8,140 bases of DNA, from the NCBI GenBank assembly GCA_003694385.1, contig RFKA01000069.1, positions 1-8,140 on the forward strand, given 5' to 3'. The translations under genes and the position numbers were made by a program. The notes under the pieces were generated by a model. That model did no database searches and was not told where the DNA came from. It saw only the letters and a program-made list of their open reading frames with translations. How positions within the stretch are numbered: the stretch's first letter is position 1; the number at the start of each line of letters is the position of its first letter. Below are positions 1 to 5,171 of this stretch, piece by piece. The stretch comes from Candidatus Woesearchaeota archaeon (lineage in GTDB: Archaea; Nanobdellota; Nanobdellia; Woesearchaeales; UBA525).

Positions 1-10
1 AAAGCAAAGG

Positions 11-18
11 AATAAATA
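11..18 (+). promoter_or_regulatory. TATA-like box for the 41-541 gene
   Basis: The A/T run aataaata lies 23-30 nt before the ATG at 41. This spacing fits an archaeal TATA box driving a leaderless mRNA. No Shine-Dalgarno sequence precedes the ATG. The same spacing recurs at most larger genes of the window. Confidence 0.5.
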
Positions 19-40
19 GTGCGCGGCCAACTCCGAGAGT

Positions 41-541
41 ATGCTCCTCCACACTGAGCGCGCGCCGCACAACCCCGTGATTCGCCTCTTCCTCTTCACA
101 CTCACAGCGGTGCTACTCCTCGTCCTGTCATGGTCCCTCGTGCACGAGCGCAGAGGGAGCGTCGCCTTAGGAGTCGCTTTTCTCATCCTGCTCTGGGCGA
201 CGAGCAGCTACCTCACGATGCGCTTCGAAGTCACTGACGAAGCAGTGCGCGCTGTCATGTGGCCGTTCTCGACGACAGTGCGCTACGCAGATCTCAAGTA
301 TGCCGGCGTCACCGAGCAGGATTTGCCGCGCTCCCTCGGTTACGGCCTCCGCTTGCGAGGAAGAAAAGCGTTCTACAGGACTCGGGACGGGCGAGGCGTC
401 GTCCTCGAGAAGTTCAAGAAAAGCACGCGGTACCTCACACACCTCGTACTCACGACGCAGCACCCCGAGGCCTTCGCGCGGCTCGTTGATGAACGACGCA
501 AGGCATGGCGCCGCCTGCAACGTTCGGCGCGGCACACATAG
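41..541 (+). CDS. Two-TM membrane protein with PH-like domain, hypothetical
   Basis: This is a 166-aa protein. Two hydrophobic segments (about residues 13-34 and 39-59) form a hairpin with a very short turn (HERRGS). They are followed by a soluble part, about residues 60-145, rich in predicted beta strands. The order is strand FEVTDEAVRAVMWP, then YADLKYAGV, then GYGLRLRGRKAFYRTRDGRGVVLEKF, then a helix (PEAFARLVDERRKAWRRLQ). A two-TM hairpin followed by this pattern resembles bacterial/archaeal PH-like domain proteins. The GYG and GRGVVLE elements in particular resemble that fold. The soluble part probably faces the cytoplasm, given its basic tail. The function is unknown. The ATG at 41 is favoured because a TATA-like box sits 23-30 nt upstream. 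Its stop is 41 nt before the next gene, which has its own promoter. The family assignment is from pattern memory, not a search. Confidence 0.75.
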   Translation: MLLHTERAPHNPVIRLFLFTLTAVLLLVLSWSLVHERRGSVALGVAFLILLWATSSYLTMRFEVTDEAVRAVMWPFSTTVRYADLKYAGVTEQDLPRSLGYGLRLRGRKAFYRTRDGRGVVLEKFKKSTRYLTHLVLTTQHPEAFARLVDERRKAWRRLQRSARHT

Positions 542-550
542 CACGCTAAT

Positions 551-560
551 GCTTAAAAAA
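551..560 (+). promoter_or_regulatory. TATA-like box for TtuA/Ncs6 gene
   Basis: The sequence gcttaaaaaa lies 23-32 nt before the ATG at 583, with no SD between them. This predicts a leaderless transcript and a promoter separate from the upstream gene. Confidence 0.6.
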
Positions 561-582
561 CACCGCGGCGTTCTCCCCCACT

Positions 583-1461
583 ATGCGTTGTAAGCTCTGC
601 CGACAGAAAGCGGTGTACGCGCCCCTGCGGTTCTGCAAAGAGCACTTCCTCGCGTACTATGAGAAGAAGGTGCGGCGGTACCTCGAGAGCACGCACACGA
701 GAAACACGAGCATCCTCATCGGCGTGAGTGGAGGCAAAGACAGCAGTGCACTCGCAGAAGTCCTCGCGGGCCTCGCAGAGGAGTACGGGCTCAAGCTCGG
801 TCTGCTCTGCATTGACTTGCGGATACCTGACTACAGCGACAAGGGCACCGCTGTTGCTCGAACAATTGCTAAGCGCACGGGGCTGAAGCTCCACATTGTT
901 GATATGCGTGACTGGCCGCGCGCAACTCCCGACTTCGCGAACAAGAAGCCCTGCGGGCCGTGTGGGACGCTCAAGCGCTACCTGCTCAACAAAGTTGCAG
1001 TCGAGGAGGGTTACGCGTTCGTCGCAACCGGGCACAACCTCGACGATGAGTTCTCTTCCGCACTGCATAATTTGTTCCAGAGGAATGTCGGCCAGTTGCG
1101 CCGCAGTCAGAAGAAACTTCCACCGCGACCAGAGTTGAAGCTTGCCGGACGCGTCAAGCCGCTCTACTACCTCACCGAGAAGGAGAACCGCCTGTTCTGC
1201 CTGCTGCGGGGCATACCACATGACGCTGACGAGTGCCCGTACAGCATGGACAACCCGCAACTCTCGTTCAAGAAACGCGCGGTGTTCGGGCGTGATGAAA
1301 AGCGGAACCTCCTCAAGAGTATCGAGCAACTCCAGCGACCAGCACCAGACATCCCCGTCGGTGAAGAGGCGGGGAGCCTCCACGCCTGCCCTTCCTGTGG
1401 CTACGCAACGACAAGCAAAGATGCCTGCGTGTTCTGCAAGCTCATGACGGGTGAGCGATAA
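583..1461 (+). CDS. TtuA/Ncs6-family tRNA 2-thiolation enzyme (tRNA sulfurtransferase)
   Basis: This 292-aa adenine-nucleotide alpha-hydrolase enzyme adenylates a tRNA uridine (U54 in TtuA, U34 in Ncs6/NcsA) and replaces its 2-oxygen with sulfur. In the family the sulfur usually comes from a ubiquitin-like carrier. The layout matches TIGR00269-type archaeal members. It has an N-terminal zinc knuckle (C3, C6, C18, H21), the PP-loop SGGKDS (49-54), and ligands of the catalytic [4Fe-4S] cluster at C124, C127 (PCGPCG) and C218 (DECP). It also carries the ATGHNLDDE motif (148-156), RVKPLYYL (190-197) and a C-terminal zinc ribbon (C269, C272, C282, C285). The cluster and fold are inferred from conserved residues. 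The fourth ligand of the first zinc site is His (CKEH) where Cys is more usual. PCGxCGTLKRYL favours TtuA over Ncs6, but I cannot settle U54 versus U34. The start is supported by a TATA-like box 23-32 nt upstream. Confidence 0.93.
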   Translation: MRCKLCRQKAVYAPLRFCKEHFLAYYEKKVRRYLESTHTRNTSILIGVSGGKDSSALAEVLAGLAEEYGLKLGLLCIDLRIPDYSDKGTAVARTIAKRTGLKLHIVDMRDWPRATPDFANKKPCGPCGTLKRYLLNKVAVEEGYAFVATGHNLDDEFSSALHNLFQRNVGQLRRSQKKLPPRPELKLAGRVKPLYYLTEKENRLFCLLRGIPHDADECPYSMDNPQLSFKKRAVFGRDEKRNLLKSIEQLQRPAPDIPVGEEAGSLHACPSCGYATTSKDACVFCKLMTGER

Positions 1462-1483
1462 GCCCCGGGTTTCAGGATAATGG

Positions 1484-1614
1484 GTGTATAGAGTAAAGGC
1501 TATTGAGAGAAGGCCACTGTCGAAACGACAGGGGTGATTGGGTTGAGGAGAAGGCCGCGGCGCGTGGGCAAACGTCGGGGGGTGTAAGCATGAAGCGCCG
1601 CGGCGGTGAGAGGG
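1484..1614 (+). other. Structured intergenic segment, candidate small RNA
   Basis: No convincing protein is encoded between the stop at 1461 and the stop of the minus-strand small gene at 1615. The segment holds a perfect hairpin CTGTCG-AAA-CGACAG (1517-1531). It also holds a perfect 10-bp GC-rich inverted repeat, GCCGCGGCGC (1554-1563) with GCGCCGCGGC (1595-1604), around a 31-nt purine-rich loop. A near-identical direct repeat lies at ttgagagaaggcc (1503-1515) and ttgaggagaaggcc (1543-1556). A weak TATA-like gtgtatag at about 1484-1491 would place a plus-strand start near the first hairpin. The strand is uncertain, because on the minus strand the same hairpins lie just after the small gene and could be its 3' structure. 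I cannot assign it to a known RNA family. Confidence 0.35.
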
Positions 1615-1782
1615 CTACGTCGGCCCAAGACGGGACAGATCCCTGAAAAGCCCGGTGAAGAGCTCGCCGCCAAGGTATAGGTCGCGCTGAAAATCATCAG
1701 CCCATGACCGGCAAATATCGTAGTTGAGCAAATCGTGGGGCTCCATGCTCTCCTGCATGTTCTCCCGCATGTTCTCCCGCAT
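1615..1782 (-). CDS. Small 55-aa protein with tandem N-terminal MREN repeats, unrecognised
   Basis: The predicted protein starts MRENMRENMQESMEPHDLLN and continues with a folded-looking part containing CRSWADDFQRDLYLGGELF and GLFRDLSRLGP, which reads like a genuine helical mini-protein. Translation is well supported. A strong Shine-Dalgarno GAGGTG (plus 1789-1794) lies 6 nt before the ATG at 1782, and an A/T box (1814-1823) lies 32-41 nt upstream. The first 36 bp are three 12-bp units, each starting with an ATG in the same frame (1782, 1770, 1758, 1746). Each unit ends in a G/A-rich GGGAG or GGAG that could act as an SD for the next ATG, so the true N-terminus is ambiguous and the repeat part may vary. 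Its 3' end faces the structured segment. It is divergent from the 7-TM gene at 1895. I do not recognise the family and propose no function. Confidence 0.65.
   Translation of the reverse strand: MRENMRENMQESMEPHDLLNYDICRSWADDFQRDLYLGGELFTGLFRDLSRLGPT
1756..1782 (-). repeat. 12-bp tandem repeat carrying in-frame start codons
   Basis: On the minus strand the unit ATGCGGGAGAAC occurs twice exactly (1782-1771, 1770-1759). It occurs a third time as ATGCAGGAGAGC (1758-1747), and a further ATG follows at 1746. The unit length is a multiple of three, so copy changes would preserve the reading frame and add or remove start codons. Confidence 0.8.
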
Positions 1783-1787
1783 TACTA

Positions 1788-1811
1788 CCACCTCAGAACT
1801 CTGAGGGGTGG
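1788..1811. promoter_or_regulatory. Imperfect dyad over start region of small gene
   Basis: The plus-strand sequence pairs CCTCAGA with TCTGAGG around a 2-nt centre. The pairing continues as CCA/TGG across a 2-nt bulge. On the minus strand the dyad covers the SD (GAGGTG) and the expected transcription start of the 55-aa gene. It could be an operator, or an RNA hairpin hiding the SD if transcription starts further upstream. Confidence 0.45.
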
Positions 1812-1826
1812 TGATTTATTAATCAC
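1811..1826 (-). promoter_or_regulatory. TATA-like box within a dyad, promoter of 55-aa gene
   Basis: GTGATT-TATT-AATCAC is a perfect 6-bp inverted repeat. Read on the minus strand it contains attaataaat (1823-1814), 32-41 nt before the ATG. The identical 10-mer lies upstream of the small gene at 5036. The symmetry around the box suggests possible regulator binding, but A/T-rich boxes can be symmetric by chance. Confidence 0.5.
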
Positions 1827-1862
1827 TTATCAAGAGCTCCTCGAGAGGGCTGCTCCACAAAG

Positions 1863-1870
1863 TTCTTAAA
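1863..1870 (+). promoter_or_regulatory. TATA-like box for 7-TM gene
   Basis: The sequence ttcttaaa lies 25-32 nt before the ATG at 1895, and no SD is visible between them. This fits a leaderless transcript that would also carry the overlapping winged-helix gene. Confidence 0.5.
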
Positions 1871-1894
1871 TGCGTCACGGATTCTGAGTGAATA

Positions 1895-2593
1895 ATGATT
1901 GAGGAGTTCTGCCCTGGATGGTTTGCAGGGTTTGACGTGGTATTTCAGGCAGTGACTGTGTACGTCACGCTCGCAGTCGCGATAATGGGGTTGCGCATCC
2001 ACCGATTCTTTGGTACAGAACGCTATAAACTCCATGCGGAAGGCTTCATCTTGCTCGCGGCGAGCTACACCGTGCTCACAATAGCGAAGTTCGCACACCT
2101 CGCAGGCATGCTTGGAGTTAAAGGAAGACCCCCCGGCATCGGCGCCGCCGCGATTCTCTGGTTCGGGAACATTCTCCTCGGCGCGTTTTTCGTCTCGGGG
2201 CTCACCCTGCTAACTATCGCGTATCTGCGCGTTAAGGACCGCGTCCAGCGCACCTTGCTCTTGGTGTTTGCCATTATGGCCTCGCTCATCGCGACCTTCG
2301 ACCCGCGCCCGTGGGCATTCAGTCTCCTTCACACCCTAACGGGTACGCTCCTCATCTTCATCATCGTACGCCTCCTGAAAAACCCAAAGAAAAACCGCAA
2401 CTCATACCTCGTCATCATCGCGTTCATCTCGCTCGTCATAGGAGAGGCTCTCACGAGCGCGATGCATCTCATTAATAGCCAGGCTCTCTATGTTTTGAGC
2501 AATAGCATGACGCTCGCAGGATACGTACTCATCCTTGTCAGCCTCTCAACTTGTGGTAGACATGAAAAGAAGCAGAGTAGAACTCATCCATGA
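1895..2593 (+). CDS. Seven-TM integral membrane protein, hypothetical
   Basis: This 232-aa protein is almost entirely hydrophobic. I count seven likely membrane segments at about residues 15-33, 50-70, 86-111, 119-135, 141-161, 170-190 and 197-217. The connecting loops are short and mostly basic (RIHRFFGTERYK, RVKDRVQR, LLKNPKKNRN), and the tail is polar (GRHEKKQSRTHP). No catalytic motif stands out. The motif 'ERYKLHAEGFILLAASYTVLTIAKF' at the second segment resembles multi-TM proteins common in DPANN genomes, from memory only. The gene's 3' end overlaps the downstream winged-helix gene by 32 nt, so the two are probably co-transcribed and translationally coupled. This arrangement suggests a membrane sensor working with a DNA-binding partner, but that role is inference. 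The ATG is supported by the TATA-like box 25-32 nt upstream. Confidence 0.85.
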   Translation: MIEEFCPGWFAGFDVVFQAVTVYVTLAVAIMGLRIHRFFGTERYKLHAEGFILLAASYTVLTIAKFAHLAGMLGVKGRPPGIGAAAILWFGNILLGAFFVSGLTLLTIAYLRVKDRVQRTLLLVFAIMASLIATFDPRPWAFSLLHTLTGTLLIFIIVRLLKNPKKNRNSYLVIIAFISLVIGEALTSAMHLINSQALYVLSNSMTLAGYVLILVSLSTCGRHEKKQSRTHP

Positions 2594-2828
2594 TATGCTG
2601 GCAGCGATTCGCCAGAAAGGGGGGACGATCAAGCGCACCCATTTACTCTACAAGGCGAATCTTTCTCACGACGCACTCAAACGCTACCTCAAGGAGCTCA
2701 TGGGGGCGGGCTTCGTCGAGGAGATCGAGGTGAAGAAGCAACGCCGATACAAGCTCACCGAAGAAGGGTTCAAGTTCCTCCAAGAATTCCAGCGTTTCAA
2801 AGAATTCAGTGAGACGTTCGGGCTCTAG
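2562..2828 (+). CDS. Winged-helix DNA-binding protein (archaeal HTH_45-like)
   Basis: This is an 88-aa single-domain winged helix. Helix 1 is MKRSRVELIHDMLAAIRQKG (1-20). The helix-turn-helix covers about 24-47 (THLLYKANLSHDALKRYLKELMGAG), with the recognition helix around SHDALKRYLKEL. The wing is FVEEIEVKKQRRYKLTEEGFKFL (51-73), and a C-terminal helix ends in ETFGL. The string 'RTHLLYKANLSHDALKRYLKELMGAGFVEE…YKLTEEGFKFL' is the signature of small archaeal PF14947 (HTH_45) type regulators. The frame also has a TTG at 2535, but ATG 2562 is chosen because the conserved family sequence begins with KRSR. It overlaps the 7-TM gene by 32 nt with only a weak GGTAG before the start, so it likely depends on translation of the upstream gene. 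The target sites are unknown. Confidence 0.85.
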   Translation: MKRSRVELIHDMLAAIRQKGGTIKRTHLLYKANLSHDALKRYLKELMGAGFVEEIEVKKQRRYKLTEEGFKFLQEFQRFKEFSETFGL

Positions 2829-2980
2829 CACCAACCCGTGCGCTCATCAAACACGGTCATCTTGGTTCATGGGCTTTCTCTCGGTGAACCTCTCGACTAT
2901 AGACGGATCGCCTTGAACACACGAGTTGTCGACCCGTGGCGTGAGGATGAATGCGAGCTGCATCTTGTCTCACCACCAAT
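2829..2980. other. Non-coding gap between winged-helix and kinase genes
   Basis: There is no credible gene here. Two modest inverted repeats are visible. One is GGTTCA (2864-2869) with TGAACC (2885-2890) around 15 nt. The other is GTGAG (2941-2945) with CTCAC enclosing ATGC/GCAT just before the kinase promoter. No T-rich terminator is evident. Confidence 0.35.
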
Positions 2981-2988
2981 TTTATATA
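2981..2988 (+). promoter_or_regulatory. TATA box for PfkB kinase gene
   Basis: The sequence tttatata lies 23-30 nt before the ATG at 3011. It is only 5-12 nt before the upstream in-frame ATG at 2993. This spacing is the main reason for choosing the downstream start. Confidence 0.65.
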
Positions 2989-3010
2989 GGACATGACCCG
3001 CGCGTTGTGC

Positions 3011-3931
3011 ATGCCACTCGTCGTCACGGGCAGCGTCGGTTTCGACAGCATCGAAGTACCGTCTGGAGAGAAACGCGAGCACGTCCTCGGAGGGAGCTGC
3101 ACGTACTTCTCCGCAGCGGCGAGTTTTCACGGCCCCGTGCGCATCGTCGCTGTCGTTGGAAAGGATTTCACGGATGAACAACGCGCTGTGCTCGCGCACT
3201 TCGGCGTCGACACGAAAGGGCTCGAGGCGCGCGACGGGAAGACCTTCCGCTGGGGTGGAAGGTACCACGCGAACATGGATGAGCGTGACACGCTCTACAC
3301 TGAGCTGAACGTGCTCGGCGGTGAGCCGCCCAGGGTTCCTGAGGAGTACAAGGACGCGGACGTAGTGTTCCTCGCGAACAACCCGCCGCGCGTGCAGCTT
3401 GACTTCCTCGAGCAGTTCCCTCACAAGCGCTTCGTTGTCGCGGACACGATGGACCTCTGGATCACCACGGCACGCGCAGAGCTTGAACAACTCTTAACGC
3501 GCATCGACGGACTCGTCCTGAACTATGACGAGGCAGAGCTGCTCTCGGGCAAGCAGAACACCGTTGCAGCGGCGCGCGACATCCTCGAGAAAGGCCCCCG
3601 GTTCGTCGTTGTCAAGAAGGGCGAGCATGGCTGTCTCTTCGTGCACAGAGAGGGTATTGGCGCGCTCCCCGCCTATCCGAGCGAGCGCGTCGTCGATCCG
3701 ACAGGTGCTGGCGACTCCTTCGCGGGCGGAATGATGGGTTTCCTCGCGAGCCATGACGTTGATGATCTCGGGCGCTTTGATGCAGTGTACGCGGCGCTCG
3801 TGCACGGAACGATTATCGCGAGTTTCACCATTGAGGACTTCGGCCTCGGCCGCTTGCAAACGCTGAAACGTCAGGAGCTTCTCGAGCGGCTTGAAGCATT
3901 CGTGAAGATGCTGAGAGTGCCCGGGCTCTGA
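3011..3931 (+). CDS. PfkB/ribokinase-family sugar (carbohydrate) kinase
   Basis: This 306-aa cytoplasmic kinase transfers phosphate from ATP to the hydroxyl of a sugar, nucleoside or related small molecule. Family hallmarks are the N-terminal strand VVTGSVGFDSIE (4-15) and the di-glycine substrate hinge in VLGGSCTYF (25-33). Further marks are VVGKDF (48-53), NYDEAELLSG (171-180, the N-x-x-E motif) and the anion-hole signature DPTGAGDSFAGG (229-240), with D235 as catalytic base. The stretch GKTFRWGGRYHANMDERDTLYTELNV (76-101) is characteristic of a PfkB subgroup shared by archaea and bacteria whose substrate I cannot name. An in-frame ATG six codons upstream (2993) is rejected because the TATA box nearly touches it, and family members begin like MPLVVTGSVGFD. 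The gene ends 19 nt from the convergent PhoU gene. Its neighbours do not reveal the substrate. Confidence 0.93.
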   Translation: MPLVVTGSVGFDSIEVPSGEKREHVLGGSCTYFSAAASFHGPVRIVAVVGKDFTDEQRAVLAHFGVDTKGLEARDGKTFRWGGRYHANMDERDTLYTELNVLGGEPPRVPEEYKDADVVFLANNPPRVQLDFLEQFPHKRFVVADTMDLWITTARAELEQLLTRIDGLVLNYDEAELLSGKQNTVAAARDILEKGPRFVVVKKGEHGCLFVHREGIGALPAYPSERVVDPTGAGDSFAGGMMGFLASHDVDDLGRFDAVYAALVHGTIIASFTIEDFGLGRLQTLKRQELLERLEAFVKMLRVPGL

Positions 3932-3950
3932 AGCCTGCACAGCAGCCCCT

Positions 3951-4880
3951 TCACTCTTCGGCGTGGGATGCCTCAACCGTCACGCGAAGGATGACGCGCA
4001 GGTCGCGGAGAGCATTCTTGATGTTCTCGATAATGAGCGGGTTGCATGTCTTCGATCGCTGCTTATCGAGTTTTGCAATCTCCATTTTGAGTTGCCCGTG
4101 TTGTATGATGGCTTGCTCGGCATCCTTGCTATAGTAGGTGCGCATAACGTCGATGTAGCGTTTCTTCAGTTCCGCCAGGAAGGCCGTTGCGTGCTGTACA
4201 TCGCCTTCGGGCTCGCATGAGACGCTGCTTACATACTTGATGTAATCACCAAGGCGCTCGAGCGTCCACGCGACGCGGTTCATATGATACGCGTCGACGA
4301 CGCCCAAGCCAATAAGGTTGCCGAGTGAAGGATTGTCTAGGACTCTGCGCACGATGCGCGCAAGGAGGTACTCAATGCGGTTCACTTCAATGTCGCGCTC
4401 AATGATTGTTTCTGTTGATGCGCCTTCCTCTGTCGCGTCGTCGAGCATTGAGCGAATCATGAGGTCCATGCGGCGCACAAGCGTGGGAACGGTGAGCTGT
4501 TGCATGTCGACGAGGTCCTTGACAACGATGCGCGTGAACGTGTGCTCGATAACTTCCATGCCGAAGAGGTTCTGGAGGAGTTGCTTAATGGGGGCTGCTT
4601 GGTGCTGGATGTTCCTCCCTTCGAGAATGATTGTCGTGAACCCTGCCTTGTAGCAGGCAATGAGTTCGTTCTCGATATCATCGATAGTCTTCCCCTCACA
4701 GTGTATCTTCGCTTTTCGTTCTTTCTGGATGGTTTGCTGGCCCGTGATGGTGATACTTGCCGGTTTCTGCTCCAGATAGATTGTGCTCCCCTTCTCAAGC
4801 TTGTTCGCCGCCACCCAGTTCTTCGGCAAGCTGACGACGTATGAGTTCTTCCCGAATTTAATCAGGCTTCTTTTCTCCAT
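3951..4880 (-). CDS. AbrB-like plus PhoU domain protein (phosphate-uptake regulator type)
   Basis: This 309-aa protein is typical of archaeal PhoU regulators. The N-terminus MEKRSLIKFGKNSYVVSLPKNW, with the following KLEKGSTIYLE (about 1-40), is an AbrB/SpoVT-type swapped-hairpin DNA-binding domain. A mixed region follows (58-125). From about 129 to the end it is helical and PhoU-like. The metal-binding style motifs are ERDIEVNRIEYL (161-172) in one repeat and TLERLGDYIKYV (206-217), the equivalent of the PhoU LERIAD motif. In bacteria PhoU restrains the PhoR/Pst phosphate system. Archaeal AbrB-PhoU proteins are thought to regulate transcription, but no Pst transporter is seen nearby. The frame can be read back to a TTG at 4898. 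ATG 4880 is chosen because it matches the family N-terminus and sits 19-26 nt after a TATA-like box. It is convergent with the kinase and divergent from the small genes at 5036. Confidence 0.9.
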   Translation of the reverse strand: MEKRSLIKFGKNSYVVSLPKNWVAANKLEKGSTIYLEQKPASITITGQQTIQKERKAKIHCEGKTIDDIENELIACYKAGFTTIILEGRNIQHQAAPIKQLLQNLFGMEVIEHTFTRIVVKDLVDMQQLTVPTLVRRMDLMIRSMLDDATEEGASTETIIERDIEVNRIEYLLARIVRRVLDNPSLGNLIGLGVVDAYHMNRVAWTLERLGDYIKYVSSVSCEPEGDVQHATAFLAELKKRYIDVMRTYYSKDAEQAIIQHGQLKMEIAKLDKQRSKTCNPLIIENIKNALRDLRVILRVTVEASHAEE

Positions 4881-4898
4881 TTTGGTCAAACACGACAA

Positions 4899-4906
4899 GT
4901 TTTAAC
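4899..4906 (-). promoter_or_regulatory. TATA-like box for AbrB-PhoU gene
   Basis: On the minus strand gttaaaac lies 19-26 nt before the ATG at 4880, preceded by a T-run. There is no SD, so a leaderless transcript is predicted. Confidence 0.5.
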
Positions 4907-4935
4907 TAAAAAAAACTGAAAAATTGACAAAAAAA

Positions 4936-4968
4936 CATATACATATAAAGCCAAATATATTGTATATG
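4936..4968. repeat. Near-perfect AT-rich dyad in divergent promoter region
   Basis: CATATACA (4936-4943) is exactly inverted as TGTATATG (4961-4968). The match extends inward to 12 bp per arm (CATATACATATA) with one inserted T in the right arm. The centre is about aagccaaa. It sits in the AT-rich gap between the divergent AbrB-PhoU gene and the small-gene pair, the expected place for a regulator site. Simple A/T sequence makes chance symmetry possible. Confidence 0.5.
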
Positions 4969-4980
4969 GTGAAAGCATAT

Positions 4981-4990
4981 ATTAATAAAT
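4981..4990 (+). promoter_or_regulatory. TATA-like box for small-gene pair
   Basis: The 10-mer attaataaat lies 46-55 nt before the ATG at 5036. It is identical to the box of the 55-aa gene at 1782. It predicts transcription start near 5010 and a leader of about 25 nt containing an SD. Confidence 0.5.
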
Positions 4991-5008
4991 ATTTTCCCTT
5001 TCTCCAGA

Positions 5009-5030
5009 CGAAGCTTCGCTTCGGGGGTGG
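5009..5030 (+). promoter_or_regulatory. Hairpin plus ribosome binding site before 44-aa gene
   Basis: CGAAGC-TTC-GCTTCG (5009-5023) is a perfect 6-bp stem at the expected 5' end of the transcript. It abuts a GGGGTGG ribosome binding site (GGTG at 5026-5029, 6 nt before ATG 5036). The dyad could be an operator at the start site or an RNA hairpin next to the SD. Confidence 0.5.
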
Positions 5031-5035
5031 TAAAA

Positions 5036-5170
5036 ATGGAATACGAACAACATGACGAGATAGATATGGAAGCAAAGATTCTCCACGGGTTGGAAGAAGA
5101 CGAACTTGATGCAGAAGAAGCCGCCGAGATAGGATTCATGCGCGGCTACTTAAGCACAGGAGAAATCTGA
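5036..5170 (+). CDS. Small acidic 44-aa protein, unrecognised
   Basis: The sequence begins MEYEQHDEIDMEAKILHGLE, continues EDELDAEEAAEIGFMRGYLS and ends TGEI. Fifteen of 44 residues are Asp or Glu and only two are Lys or Arg, so the protein is strongly acidic. It is probably two short helices: MEAKILHGLEEDEL, then DAEEAAEIGFMRGYL. Evidence that it is real includes an SD-like GGTG 6 nt before the ATG and a TATA-like box and leader upstream. A second small gene also starts 2 nt after its stop. It is too short for confident family assignment. Acidic mini-proteins of this kind can act as protein-binding modulators, DNA mimics or antitoxin-like partners, but nothing here selects among those. It is divergent from the AbrB-PhoU gene across an AT-rich promoter island. 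Confidence 0.6.
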   Translation: MEYEQHDEIDMEAKILHGLEEDELDAEEAAEIGFMRGYLSTGEI

Positions 5171-5171
5171 A

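Noticed and set aside
553..1383. 276-codon open frame on the minus strand opposite the TtuA/Ncs6 gene
   Set aside because: It is fully antisense to a gene with clear family motifs. The length is a by-product of GC-rich codon use, and the translation shows no recognisable domain.
1540..1650. RNase P RNA-like strings (gaggagaaggcc, gggcaaac, gacagatccc)
   Set aside because: Order is suggestive, but the segment is far too short, it overlaps the 55-aa gene, and conserved RNase P core sequences do not match well. Kept only as a generic structured segment.
1500..1697. 65-codon minus-strand frame over the structured segment
   Set aside because: It overlaps the better supported 55-aa gene in another frame, has no SD, and its low-complexity sequence includes the hairpin arms.
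2897..3490. 197-codon minus-strand frame opposite the PfkB gene
   Set aside because: Shadow of a gene with unmistakable kinase motifs on the plus strand; no promoter or SD supports it.
3936..3950. agcagcc string resembling the SRP RNA domain IV loop
   Set aside because: It lies in a 19-bp gap between convergent genes, with no surrounding stem or partner sequence.
3494..3976. 160-codon minus-strand frame opposite the PfkB C-terminus
   Set aside because: Antisense to the DPTGAGDSF region of the kinase. It also collides with the end of the AbrB-PhoU gene.
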